Source of the DNA: Halomonas organivorans
Lineage (GTDB): Bacteria; Pseudomonadota; Gammaproteobacteria; Pseudomonadales; Halomonadaceae
Direction: 5' to 3'
Length of the DNA stretch: 35,368 nt
Assembly (NCBI RefSeq): GCF_014192055.1
Contig: NZ_JACHXM010000034.1
Span: forward strand, 1 to 35,368
The stretch's first letter is position 1, and each line of letters opens with the position of its first letter. Position numbers and translations under genes: made by a program. The notes beneath the pieces are model-generated. The model did no database searches, was not told where the DNA came from, and worked only from the letters and a program-made list of their open reading frames with translations. Of this stretch, positions 6,814 through 14,601 are shown piece by piece.

Positions 6814-7218
6814 TCAGATAGCGGATGACGGGCGGGGCTGCCAGCCGCCCTCGCGGATCGCTGCGCAGCCCGCGACCTCGAGGTTGTAGAGATACAGCCA
6901 GGCCGGGCCGAAGGCGGTGGCATGCACGACGCGGTCGTAGGTGCCGCTCGCCGGCCGGCGGGCCCGATAGTCTTCGAGCACGTCGAGGTCCTCGAGCCCT
7001 TTGGCGTCGACGCGGAACACCTCGACTTCGACGCCGCGCGAGGGTGCGAGCCGGGCGCCGGGGTAGGGGCCGAGGTCGAAGAGCGTCACGTCGGTGAGCA
7101 CGTCCGCGCCCACGAACGCGGCGCCGTCCAGCCAGTGGTGATTGCGCAGGCCGCGCTTCAGGGTGCCGTAGACGGCGACCAGGGGCGTGCGCTGGATGGC
7201 GATGGCGGGGCTGTTCAT
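6814..7218 (-). CDS. Gamma-glutamylcyclotransferase-like (AIG2/GGCT) protein
   Basis: The 134-residue protein has the GGCT fold signature YGTLKRG (residues 17-23). This is the loop that binds the gamma-glutamyl carboxylate in the family, followed by N-H-x-x-L-D-G. The L-D-x-L-E-D-Y segment (about residues 78-84) holds the glutamate that acts as catalytic acid/base in active members. Family enzymes release 5-oxoproline from gamma-glutamylamines or peptides. Length and domain coverage are normal. It is the first gene of a likely two-gene minus-strand unit with the small membrane protein. The true substrate is unknown. Confidence 0.8.
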   Translation of the reverse strand: MNSPAIAIQRTPLVAVYGTLKRGLRNHHWLDGAAFVGADVLTDVTLFDLGPYPGARLAPSRGVEVEVFRVDAKGLEDLDVLEDYRARRPASGTYDRVVHATAFGPAWLYLYNLEVAGCAAIREGGWQPRPSSAI

Positions 7219-7310
7219 CGGGCTGTCCTCTCGGGCGGCGTGGCGGCCGCCAGTCTACCAGAGCGCCTTGTGCCCGGCAGTGAGGGGGGCAGGTGATTGG
7301 GGAGCTTTGG

Positions 7311-7371
7311 GGGCGCCTGACGGCGCCATTCGCGCAGCAAGCCGGAGCGCCGGACCGTGCGCTCCCACGAA
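7311..7371. repeat. REP-like intergenic repeat, copy A
   Basis: The first 29 bases are identical to 7440-7468. The unit starts with GGCGCC-TGAC-GGCGCC, which can fold back, and ends in GCGCTCCCACG, a tail common in REP elements of pseudomonads and Halomonas-like genomes (family resemblance from memory). It lies in the 324-bp gap after cdd, together with copy B. Confidence 0.65.
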
Positions 7372-7439
7372 GGTCAAAGACAACACCCTCGTCGCGCAGC
7401 AAGCCGAAGTATCGGGGGCAGGCTATTCTGGCGCCGCAG

Positions 7440-7484
7440 GGGCGCCTGACGGCGCCATTCGCGCAGCAGAGCTGCGCTCCCACG
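7440..7484. repeat. REP-like intergenic repeat, copy B
   Basis: This is a direct copy of the first 29 bases of copy A. It continues into a perfect hairpin GCGCAGC-AGA-GCTGCGC (7461-7477). Directly after it a 13-bp unit, TCCCACGCAAACC, occurs twice in tandem (7478-7490 and 7491-7503). A third partial match, CGCGCAGCAAGCCG, is at 7393-7406. Together these fill the space between the GGCT-like gene and the end of the deo operon. Confidence 0.65.
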
Positions 7485-7542
7485 CAAACCTCCCACGCAA
7501 ACCTGGTCAGGCCGCTTACCGTGCCCTCACTGCGCCGCGGGC

Positions 7543-7980
7543 TTACTCCATCGCCGAGTCGCGGCCGAGGTTCTCGGGTCCGAAGGAGTCGGGCAGCAGC
7601 TCGTCCATGGTGTAGCGGCGCAGCAGCGTGCCCTGGGCGTCGACCACGCGGATCAGCGTTTGGGGGCTCGCGAACTCGCGGATGCGCTGGCGGCAGTCGC
7701 CGCAGGGCGTGCACAGGTGCTCGCCGGGACCGATCACGTAGACTTCGCGCAGCTCGCGCTCGCCGGCGCTGGCCATGGCGGCGAGCGCCGAGGCCTCGGC
7801 GCATAGCCCCTTGTAGTGGGCCACCTCGACGTTGGCGCCGGCGTAGCGGGTGCCGCTCTCGCTGACGATCAGCGCGCCCACCGGATGGTTCGAGTAGGGC
7901 GCATAGGCACGGTCGCGCACCGTGATCAGCGCTTCGACAATGTCTTGTGGAACAGTGTCCTGACCGATGGCCTCGCTCAT
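7543..7980 (-). CDS. cdd: Cytidine deaminase
   Basis: The enzyme deaminates cytidine and deoxycytidine to uridine and deoxyuridine, feeding pyrimidine nucleosides into phosphorolysis. The 145-residue size is that of the small tetrameric zinc type. Zinc ligands C60, C93 and C96 and the catalytic E62 are visible in the C-A-E and P-C-G-D-C motifs. An early N-terminal R-x-x-A-Y-A-P-Y-S-N-H-P-V-G-A segment is also typical. The ATG overlaps the deoD stop by 4 nt (ATGA), so the gene is the translationally coupled last member of the deo operon. REP-like repeats follow it. Confidence 0.95.
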   Translation of the reverse strand: MSEAIGQDTVPQDIVEALITVRDRAYAPYSNHPVGALIVSESGTRYAGANVEVAHYKGLCAEASALAAMASAGERELREVYVIGPGEHLCTPCGDCRQRIREFASPQTLIRVVDAQGTLLRRYTMDELLPDSFGPENLGRDSAME

Positions 7981-8711
7981 GCGCCGGCTCCTCGGGCCGC
8001 GTCGTCGCGCAGCACGCTTTCCAGGGCGATGGTCATCATCTCGTCGAAGGTGGTGGCGCGCTGATCGCTGGACAGCGAGTCGCCCTTGACGATGTGGTCG
8101 GAAACCGTGCAGATGGTGGCGGCCCGGGCGCCGAACTCGGCGGCCACGCCGTAGAGGCCGGCGGCTTCCATCTCCACGCCGACGATGCCGTAGCGGCGCA
8201 GCAGCTCGACCATCTCGGGGCGCGGGTCGTAGAACAGGTCCGCCGAGAAGATGTTGCCGACCTTGACCGATACGCCCTGGGCCGCGGCGGCGTCCACCGC
8301 GTGGCGGGTCAGTTCGAAGTCGGCGATGGCGGCGAAGTCGTTGCCCAGGAAGCGGGTGCGATTGACGCCGGAGTCGGTGCAGGCACCCTGGCCGATCACC
8401 ACGTCGCGCACCGCCACGTCGTCGCGCACCGCGCCGCAGGAGCCGACGCGGATCAGGCTCTTCACGTCGTAGTCGGTGATCAGTTCCTTGGCGTAGATCG
8501 ACACCGAGGGAATGCCCATGCCGTGGCCCATCACCGAGATCTCGCGGCCCTTGTAGGTGCCGGTGTAGCCGTACATGTTGCGCACCTCGTTGATGCAGCG
8601 GGCATCCTCGAGGAAGGTGTCGGCGATGTACTTGGCGCGCAGCGGGTCGCCGGGCATCAGCACGGTGTCGGCGAAGTCGCCGCGCGCGGCCTGGATATGC
8701 GGGGTGGCCAT
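7977..8711 (-). CDS. deoD: Purine nucleoside phosphorylase DeoD
   Basis: This is the hexameric-type purine nucleoside phosphorylase, which converts purine (deoxy)nucleosides and phosphate to base and (deoxy)ribose-1-phosphate. The 244 residues align by eye along their whole length with E. coli DeoD: MATPHI start, phosphate-binding GDPLRAKYIA, RVGSCGAV, GVEMEAAG and the catalytic S-D-H of TVSDHI. A good ribosome site (AAGGAG) precedes ATG 8711. It sits between deoB and cdd in the minus-strand deo operon; the ribose-1-phosphate it makes is the DeoB substrate. Confidence 0.97.
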   Translation of the reverse strand: MATPHIQAARGDFADTVLMPGDPLRAKYIADTFLEDARCINEVRNMYGYTGTYKGREISVMGHGMGIPSVSIYAKELITDYDVKSLIRVGSCGAVRDDVAVRDVVIGQGACTDSGVNRTRFLGNDFAAIADFELTRHAVDAAAAQGVSVKVGNIFSADLFYDPRPEMVELLRRYGIVGVEMEAAGLYGVAAEFGARAATICTVSDHIVKGDSLSSDQRATTFDEMMTIALESVLRDDAARGAGA

Positions 8712-8757
8712 GTTGAGTCTCCTTGATGGTGTCGAGCCGGGCTTGGTGATTCAGAGG

Positions 8758-9969
8758 TTACCGAGTCGGCAGGAAGCTCTCGCCGTCGTCCATGGGCGGC
8801 AGCCCGAGGTGTTCGGCCAGGCTCTGACCGATGTCGGCGAAGCTCGCTCGTGCGCCCAGCGAACCGGGCGGCAGGCCGGCGCCACTGGCCAGCACCGGGA
8901 TGTGCTCCCGGGTGTGGTCGGTGCCGGTCCAGGTCGGGTCGCAGCCGTGGTCGGCGGTGAGGATCAGCAGGTCGTCGTCCTCGAGCCTTTCCAGCAGCTC
9001 GGGCAGGCGGGCGTCGAAGGCCTCCAGGGCGGCGGCGTAGCCGGCCACGTTGCGGCGGTGGCCGTAGACCATGTCGAAGTCGACGAAGTTGGTCATGATC
9101 AGCGAGCGGTCGCCGGCCTGCTCGAGCGCCGCGAGGGTGGCGTCGAACAGGGCGTCGTGGCCGCTGGCCTTGATGGTCTGCGAGATACCGCAGTGGGCGT
9201 AGATGTCGGCGATCTTGCCGATCGCTACCACCTGGCCGCCGTCGTCGTGCAGCTTCTGGAGCACCGTGGGGGCGGGCGGCTCGACGCTGTAGTCGCGGCG
9301 ATTGGCGGTGCGGGCGAAGTCGTCTGCGCTCTCACCCGTGAAGGGGCGGGCGATGACGCGGCCGATGTTGTAGGGCTCGAGCAGGCGCCGGGCGATCTCG
9401 CACAGCTCATAGAGGCGCGCCAGGCCGAAGCTTTCCTCGTGGGCGGCGATCTGGAACACCGAGTCCGCCGAGGTGTAGACGATCGGCTTGCCGGCGCGGA
9501 CATGCTCATCGCCGAGCCGGGCGATGATCTCGGTGCCGGAGGCGTGGCAGTCGCCCAGCACGCCGGGCAGTTCGGCCTCGCGGATCAGCGCCTGGAGAAG
9601 CTCGGTCGGAAAGCTGTGCTCGCGCTCCAGGAAGTAGCCCCACTCGAAGCGCACCGGCACCCCGGCGATCTCCCAGTGGCCGGACGGGGTGTCCTTGCCG
9701 GAGGAGATCTCCCGGGCGTGGCCGTAGGCGCCGGTGACGGTCGCCGGCGGCTCGACGCCCGCGGCCCAGGCACCGGTGCTCTCGTGGTGGGCGTGGAGAA
9801 GGCCCAGCCGGCCGAGGTTGGGCAGTTGCAAGGGGCCACGTTCGGAGGACGTCGCGCAGGCCTCGGCGATATGGCCCAGGGTATCGGCCCCGGCGTCGCC
9901 GAAGGCCGCGGCGTCGGGCGTGGCGCCGATGCCGAAGGAGTCGAGGACGAGCACGATAGCGCGTGTCAT
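8758..9969 (-). CDS. deoB: Phosphopentomutase DeoB
   Basis: The enzyme interconverts (deoxy)ribose-1-phosphate and (deoxy)ribose-5-phosphate, linking the phosphorylases to DeoC. The 403-residue length is usual. Alkaline-phosphatase-superfamily metal sites are visible: D10 in VLVLDSFGIG, the phospho-accepting T94 in GKDTPSGHWE, the DFDMVYGHRR stretch and TADHGCDPTW with DHTREHIP near the end. ATG 9969 overlaps the deoA stop by 4 nt (ATGA), which indicates translational coupling. A 46-bp gap separates it from deoD. Confidence 0.97.
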   Translation of the reverse strand: MTRAIVLVLDSFGIGATPDAAAFGDAGADTLGHIAEACATSSERGPLQLPNLGRLGLLHAHHESTGAWAAGVEPPATVTGAYGHAREISSGKDTPSGHWEIAGVPVRFEWGYFLEREHSFPTELLQALIREAELPGVLGDCHASGTEIIARLGDEHVRAGKPIVYTSADSVFQIAAHEESFGLARLYELCEIARRLLEPYNIGRVIARPFTGESADDFARTANRRDYSVEPPAPTVLQKLHDDGGQVVAIGKIADIYAHCGISQTIKASGHDALFDATLAALEQAGDRSLIMTNFVDFDMVYGHRRNVAGYAAALEAFDARLPELLERLEDDDLLILTADHGCDPTWTGTDHTREHIPVLASGAGLPPGSLGARASFADIGQSLAEHLGLPPMDDGESFLPTR

Positions 9970-11294
9970 GGGGCCTCCCGACGGATGGTGTCTTGTATCA
10001 GTGTAGGTTCGGCCGGCGGCGTCTCGCCGAGTTCCAGGGCGGCGAGCAGCTGGCGCTCGGCGCGCTCGGCGTCGGATTCGCTTCTGGCATGAATGCGGGC
10101 CAGCGGCTCGCCGGCGGCCAGGCGGGTGCCCAGCGCGGCGATCTCGGTGAGGCCCACCGCCGGGTCGATGGCATCAGTGGGGGCGCGGCGTCCGCCGCCC
10201 AGCTCGACCACCGCCATGCCCAGCGCCCGGGTGTCGAAGGCGCCCAGGTAGCCGTTGCGCGGGGCGCGCACCTGGCGCGACACCGGAGCCTCGGGCAGGT
10301 AGTGGCCGGGGCGCTCGAGCAGGTCGGCGGGGCCGCCGAGGCCGGCCACCATGCGCGCGAAGCGCTCGGCGGCCGCGCCGGAGGCCAGCCGCTCGTCGAG
10401 CATGCTCAGGGCCGCGTCGCGGTCGGCGGCCAGGCCACCGGCCAACAGCATCTCCGCGGCCAGGCTGCGGGTCACCTCGAGCAGGCGGCCGCCTCGGCGC
10501 TCGCCGGTCAGCACCGCCAGTGCCTCGCGCACCTCCACGGCGTTGCCGGCGCAGGGCGCCAGTGGCTGACTCATGTCGGTGAGCAGGGCCGTGGTCGGGG
10601 TGCCGGCCTGACTCGCCACCTCGGCAATGCTCTCGGCCAGCTCCCGGGAGGCCTCGGGGGTGGGCATAAAGGCGCCGCTGCCGACCTTGACGTCCATCAC
10701 CAGGGCGTCGAGGCCGCAGGCCAGCTTCTTGCCGAGGATCGAGGCGACGATCAGCGGCAGCGACTCCACGGTGGCGGTGACGTCGCGCACCCCGTAGAGG
10801 CGCTTGTCCGCCGGGGCCAGGCTGCCGGTCTGGCCGATGATCGCCACCCCGACGTCCTTGACCAGGCGTCGGAAGGTGGCGGTGTCCGGCGTGACCGAAT
10901 AGCCGGGGATCGCCTCGAGCTTGTCGAGGGTGCCGCCGGTGTGGCCGAGGCCGCGCCCCGAGATCATCGGCACATGGCCGCCGCAGGCGGCCACCCAGGG
11001 GCCCAGCACCAGCGAGACCAGGTCGCCCACGCCGCCGGTGGAGTGCTTGTCGAGCACTGGGCCTGGCAGGTCGAGCCCGGCCCAGTCGAGCACCTCGCCG
11101 GAGTCGCGGGTGGCCTCGGTCAGCGCCACCGTCTCGGCGGTGTCCATGCCCTGCAGATAGATGGCCATGGCCAGGGCGCCGACCTGGGCGTCGGACAGGC
11201 TACCGTCGGTGATGCCCTGCACCAGCTCGCGGATCGTCGCGACGGGCAGGGGCTGCCCGTCGCGCTTGGCGCGGATGGCCTCCTGGGGAAGCAT
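9966..11294 (-). CDS. deoA: Thymidine phosphorylase DeoA
   Basis: The enzyme phosphorolyses thymidine (and deoxyuridine) to base and deoxyribose-1-phosphate. The 442 residues match the E. coli length (440) and carry the phosphate-binding KHSTGGVGD motif, the SGRGLGHTGGTLDKLE segment, VMDVKVGSGAFM and the C-terminal MDTRALGMAVV-like stretch. An open frame runs upstream to 11975, but that part is antisense-like noise overlapping deoC. ATG 11294 gives the family N-terminus MLPQEAIRAKRDG and shares one base with the deoC stop (TGATG), which is typical coupling. Confidence 0.97.
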   Translation of the reverse strand: MLPQEAIRAKRDGQPLPVATIRELVQGITDGSLSDAQVGALAMAIYLQGMDTAETVALTEATRDSGEVLDWAGLDLPGPVLDKHSTGGVGDLVSLVLGPWVAACGGHVPMISGRGLGHTGGTLDKLEAIPGYSVTPDTATFRRLVKDVGVAIIGQTGSLAPADKRLYGVRDVTATVESLPLIVASILGKKLACGLDALVMDVKVGSGAFMPTPEASRELAESIAEVASQAGTPTTALLTDMSQPLAPCAGNAVEVREALAVLTGERRGGRLLEVTRSLAAEMLLAGGLAADRDAALSMLDERLASGAAAERFARMVAGLGGPADLLERPGHYLPEAPVSRQVRAPRNGYLGAFDTRALGMAVVELGGGRRAPTDAIDPAVGLTEIAALGTRLAAGEPLARIHARSESDAERAERQLLAALELGETPPAEPTLIQDTIRREAP

Positions 11295-12070
11295 CAGTAG
11301 CCGTCCTCGGGGCCGGCGTTGCCCTCGAAGGCGCCCAGGGTGAGCAGCAGGTCGTCGAGCAGGCCCGAGGCGCCGAAGCGGAAGTGCGCCGGGGTCAGCC
11401 AGTTGGCGCCCATGAGGCGTTCGGCGAGCTGCAGGTAGGCCTGGGCGTCCTCGGTGGTGCGCACGCCGCCGGCGGCCTTGAAGCCGACGTCGCGGCCGCT
11501 GTCGCGGATCACTTCGAGCAGGATCTCGGCGGCCTCCAGGGTGGCGTTGACGGCGACCTTGCCGGTGGAGGTCTTGAGGAAGTCGGCGCCGCCCTCCACG
11601 GCCAGCTCGGCGGCGCGGCGGATCAGCGCCGGGTCCTTCAGCTCGCCGGTCTCTAGGATCACCTTGAGGCTGGCATCGCCGCAGGCGGCCTTGCACATCT
11701 CGACCAGTTCCTGGCCCACGGCTTCGTCGCCGGCCATCAGCGCGCGATAGGGGAAGACCACGTCGACCTCGTCGGCGCCGGAGGCCACCGCCTCGCGGGT
11801 CGCCCGGGCGGCGCGCATGACGTCGTCGCCGCCGTCGGGGAAGTTGGTGACGGTGGCGATCTTCACGCTGTCGTTCAGGCGGTGGGCGGTCAGCGCCCGG
11901 CGTGCCGGGACGATGAACTGCGGGTAGACGCAGATGGCCGCCGGGGTGCCCATCGGCGTCTTGGCCCGCTGGCACAGCGCCTCGATGGTGGCATCGGTGT
12001 CGTCGTCGTTGAGGCTGGTAAGGTCCATCAGCGACAGGGCCTGGCGGGCGGCGCGTTGCAGATCGGTCAT
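11294..12070 (-). CDS. deoC: Deoxyribose-phosphate aldolase DeoC
   Basis: The aldolase cleaves deoxyribose-5-phosphate to glyceraldehyde-3-phosphate and acetaldehyde, the exit of the pathway to glycolysis. The 258 residues are close to E. coli DeoC (259). The Schiff-base lysine is K166 (FLKTSTGK), the second catalytic lysine is K198 (GFKAAGGVRT) and the proton-relay aspartate is D103 (EVDVVFPY). ATG 12070 (MTDLQRAARQ) is preferred over an upstream in-frame TTG at 12088 because it gives the family N-terminus and has AGGA upstream. A strong hairpin lies between it and nupC1. Confidence 0.96.
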   Translation of the reverse strand: MTDLQRAARQALSLMDLTSLNDDDTDATIEALCQRAKTPMGTPAAICVYPQFIVPARRALTAHRLNDSVKIATVTNFPDGGDDVMRAARATREAVASGADEVDVVFPYRALMAGDEAVGQELVEMCKAACGDASLKVILETGELKDPALIRRAAELAVEGGADFLKTSTGKVAVNATLEAAEILLEVIRDSGRDVGFKAAGGVRTTEDAQAYLQLAERLMGANWLTPAHFRFGASGLLDDLLLTLGAFEGNAGPEDGY

Positions 12071-12108
12071 GACGTTGTCCTGTAGCAAAGAGTCCTGAAG
12101 AGAAGCGT

Positions 12109-12140
12109 GACGCCGCGGCCGGGGCCGGGGCCGCGGCGTC
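12109..12140 (-). terminator. Strong intra-operon hairpin between nupC1 and deoC
   Basis: A perfect 12-bp G/C stem (GACGCCGCGGCC at 12109-12120, complement at 12129-12140) with an 8-nt loop sits 7 nt after the nupC1 stop on the minus strand. No T-run follows. It may attenuate transcription, stabilise the tsx1-nupC1 mRNA or act as a processing stop, giving the transporter and enzyme genes different levels. Confidence 0.55.
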
Positions 12141-12146
12141 GCCGGT

Positions 12147-13415
12147 TCATGCCCCGAGGGCGATGAAGAAGCCGGCCAGGGTAGCGGACATCAGGTTGGA
12201 AAGGGTACCCGCCAGCACCGCCTTGATGCCGAATCGGGCGATATCGTGGCGCCGGCTGGGGGCGATGCTGCCCAGGCCGCCGAGCAGGATGGCGATCGAC
12301 GACAGGTTGGCGAAGCCGCACAGCGCGAACGACAGGATCGCCGCGGAGTGCTCGGACAGGGCCTTGCCGGTGGCCGCCACCACCTGCTCGCCGTCGAGGT
12401 AGGGCGCCAGATTGATATAGGCCACGAACTCGTTGACCACCAGCTTCTGGCCGATGAACGAGCCGGCCAGGGTGGCTTCCTGCCAGGGCACGCCGAGCAG
12501 GAAGGCCAGCGGCGCGAACAGCCAGCCCAGGATCATCTCCAGGCTCAGCGACTCCATGCCGAACCAGCCGCCGACGCCGCCGAGGATGCCGTTGACCAGG
12601 GCGATCAGGCCGATGAAGGCCAGCAGCATGGCGCCGACGTTGGCGGCCAGCATCAGGCCGGAGCTGGCCCCGGCGGCGGCGGCGTCGAGCACGTTGGTGG
12701 GGTGGTCTTCCTCTTCCTCGAGTCGCTCCTCGGCGGCGGAGACGCTGTCCTCGGGCGTCTCGGTCTCGGGCATCAGCAGCTTGGCGAACAGCAGCCCGCC
12801 GGGGGCGGCCATGAAGGAAGCGGCCACCAGGTACTCCATGGGAATGCCCAGCGCTGCGTAGCCGGCCAGCACCGAGCCGGCCACCGAGGCCAGGCCGCCG
12901 CACATCACCGCGAACAGCTGCGACTGGGTCATCCGGGCGATGAAGGGGCGCACCACCAGCGGCGCCTCGGTCTGGCCGACGAAGATATTGGCGGTGGCCG
13001 ACAGCGACTCGGTGCGCGAGGTGCCGAGGGCCTTCTGCAGGGCGCCGCCGAGGATGCGGATGATCCACTGCATGACGCCGATGTAGTAGAGCACGGCGGT
13101 CAGCGAGGAGAAGAAGATGATCACCGGCAGCACCTTGATGGCGAACACGAAGCCGGTGGACTCGACGTCGGCCAGGCCGCCGAACAGGAAGCCGATGCCG
13201 TCGTTGGCGTAGAGCACCACCTGGCTGACGGCGTCGGAGACGGTGGCGAGCACCGCTTGGCCGGCGGGCACGTAGAGCACGAAGGCGCCGATGCCGGCCT
13301 GGATGGCGAAGGCGCCGCCCACGGTGCGCAGGCGGATGGCGCGGCGGTTGGAAGAGAAGATCAGGGCGATGGCGACCAGCGTCATCATCCCGACCAGGCT
13401 CATGATCAAGGTCAT
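12147..13415 (-). CDS. nupC: Concentrative nucleoside transporter NupC, copy 1
   Basis: This inner-membrane, cation-coupled nucleoside uptake carrier belongs to the CNT family. The 422-residue product is hydrophobic with about 10-12 spans. Family motifs include GQTEAPLVVRPF (about residue 150-161), VMCGGLASVAGSVLAGY, and the late NEFVAY and ALCGFANLSSIAILLGG stretches that line the transport core. It lies 76 bp after tsx1 and before deoC, so it supplies the deo enzymes. Copy 2 (17075-18340) differs by only about a dozen residues, all near the two ends. An acidic insert rich in Glu (RLEEEEDHP) sits mid-protein in both copies. Confidence 0.95.
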   Translation of the reverse strand: MTLIMSLVGMMTLVAIALIFSSNRRAIRLRTVGGAFAIQAGIGAFVLYVPAGQAVLATVSDAVSQVVLYANDGIGFLFGGLADVESTGFVFAIKVLPVIIFFSSLTAVLYYIGVMQWIIRILGGALQKALGTSRTESLSATANIFVGQTEAPLVVRPFIARMTQSQLFAVMCGGLASVAGSVLAGYAALGIPMEYLVAASFMAAPGGLLFAKLLMPETETPEDSVSAAEERLEEEEDHPTNVLDAAAAGASSGLMLAANVGAMLLAFIGLIALVNGILGGVGGWFGMESLSLEMILGWLFAPLAFLLGVPWQEATLAGSFIGQKLVVNEFVAYINLAPYLDGEQVVAATGKALSEHSAAILSFALCGFANLSSIAILLGGLGSIAPSRRHDIARFGIKAVLAGTLSNLMSATLAGFFIALGA

Positions 13416-13491
13416 GGGGATGTCCTTGTAGTTGGCGGCCGAGGCGCGCGGGGCACCTCGCGACCGGCGATGGCTCTCGACAAGCGAGTCG

Positions 13492-14334
13492 TCACAGGAA
13501 GTTGTACTTCAGGGTGTAGATCATCGCATTCTGATAGTCGTCGGCGGTACCCAGCTTGTTGTGCGAGTAGCGATACTGGATGCCGGTGGTGATGGCGTCG
13601 ACCGGGTGCCACCACAGGGCCACGGCGCCGTTGGTGCCGACCTCGCCGGCCGGGCCGTTGACGTAGTTCCGGGCCAGGTAGTCGTCGTTGCGATCGAAGG
13701 TCTGCTCGTGCCAGTTGGTGACGCTGAGGTTCTGACCGAAGGCCTGGAAATCGTAGCCCAGCACCCAGCCGGCCATGTAGCCGTTCTCGCCGTCGTAGCC
13801 GCCTTCGCCGCTCTCGACCCAGGCCTTGCCGATGAACGGCTTGAACCACAGGCCGTTGGCGAAGGTGTGGCGATAGCCGAAGCCGGCGATGCGGTCCTGC
13901 TCCTCGCTGTCGAAGCCGTAGTCGCGAAAGTCGTAGACGTGGAAGTAAAGCGAGAAGGGCGTGTCGCCGAGATAGATATGCGAGGTGACCTTGGCGGCGC
14001 TGCGGCGATTGTCGCGGGTGTCGTCCTCGAGGGTATCGTTGTGGGGGTTCTCGAAATCGTAGAAACCGTAGAACTCGCCCCAGTCGAAGCCCACGCCGCC
14101 CTCGAGCTCGAGGTAGAAGAAATCGCCCTTGGCGGCGTTGCTGGCGGTACGCTGCTCGGTGCCGTCGGACCAGTCGAGGTAGTTGACCGAGGCGTTGGCG
14201 AACGACCACAGCGGAGTGAAGGGTGAGGCGGCGTCGCCGGCGTTCTCGTTGGCCACGGCGGGCAGCGCGGCGGCGCTCAGCAGCAGGCCGGCGAGGGGAA
14301 CGAGGGAACGGGGCGTCGTCATGTGGTTCGGCAT
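13492..14334 (-). CDS. tsx: Tsx-like nucleoside-specific outer membrane channel, copy 1
   Basis: This is an outer-membrane channel of the Tsx family, which lets nucleosides cross the outer membrane. The 280-residue product has an N-terminal signal peptide (hydrophobic core at about residues 11-25, cleavage near A-V-A-N) and alternating beta-strand patterns. It carries the Tsx-like W-S-F-A-N-x-S-V-N-Y-L-D-W start of the mature protein and ends in the aromatic residues usual for beta barrels (YNFL). ATG 14334 has AAGGAAG upstream; an ATG four codons later is an alternative. It is the first gene of the deo operon, directly behind the DeoR-type operator. The paralogue at 18370-19182 keeps the barrel strands but differs in many loops. 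Confidence 0.85.
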   Translation of the reverse strand: MPNHMTTPRSLVPLAGLLLSAAALPAVANENAGDAASPFTPLWSFANASVNYLDWSDGTEQRTASNAAKGDFFYLELEGGVGFDWGEFYGFYDFENPHNDTLEDDTRDNRRSAAKVTSHIYLGDTPFSLYFHVYDFRDYGFDSEEQDRIAGFGYRHTFANGLWFKPFIGKAWVESGEGGYDGENGYMAGWVLGYDFQAFGQNLSVTNWHEQTFDRNDDYLARNYVNGPAGEVGTNGAVALWWHPVDAITTGIQYRYSHNKLGTADDYQNAMIYTLKYNFL

Positions 14335-14472
14335 GGAATCGGCTTCCTTGGTGTTGTTGTCGTGTGATGCGCCGGGTGTGCAGGGGACGGACGATCACGT
14401 CGACATCGAAACGTGAACCCGGCCTGGCCGGGGCGATGAGCGGGTGAGCGACGTGTCTGTGATTCGAGTCTT

Positions 14473-14488
14473 TGTTATTCGAGTAACA
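14473..14488. promoter_or_regulatory. DeoR-type operator
   Basis: TGTTATTCGAGTAACA is a 16-bp inverted repeat with one mismatched pair and perfect TGTTA/TAACA arms. It has the same arms and spacing as the known E. coli DeoR operator (TGTTAGAATTCTAACA). It lies in the shared promoter between tsx1 (start 14334) and deoR (start 14602), as expected for repression of the deo operon and autoregulation. Confidence 0.8.
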
Positions 14489-14494
14489 TGGCTA

Positions 14495-14510
14495 TGTTAT
14501 TTTAATCACA
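14495..14510. promoter_or_regulatory. Second operator-like or CRP-like site
   Basis: TGTTATTTTAATCACA starts 22 bp, two helical turns, after the first operator. It can be read as a weaker DeoR site (one arm changed) or as a CRP site: TGTGA-N6-TCACA is matched at 9 of 10 arm positions and is followed by TTT as in good CRP sites. E. coli deo and tsx promoters use both DeoR and CRP, so either reading is plausible. Confidence 0.5.
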
Positions 14511-14601
14511 TTTCATGTCGCAACCCCGAGATCGAGGAAGCGTCAACGCAATGGGGGACGTGGGCCCGCAAGCAGCGTTCCGAGAGGCGAGAGGTAGTGG
14601 A

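Noticed and set aside
11295..11975. Upstream extension of the thymidine phosphorylase frame
   Set aside because: It lies within deoC in another frame, has a shadow-like Arg/Gly/Pro composition and is not part of any DeoA protein.
12246..13592. Long plus-strand frames antisense to both nupC copies (also at 17060-18397)
   Set aside because: Third-position GC bias opens long antisense frames in such genomes; the translations are His/Gln/Gly-rich and are explained by the conserved NupC protein on the other strand.
14515..14601. Longer DeoR start at ATG 14515
   Set aside because: The added 29 residues have no family match and start only 5 bp after the second operator-like site; GTG 14602 fits better.
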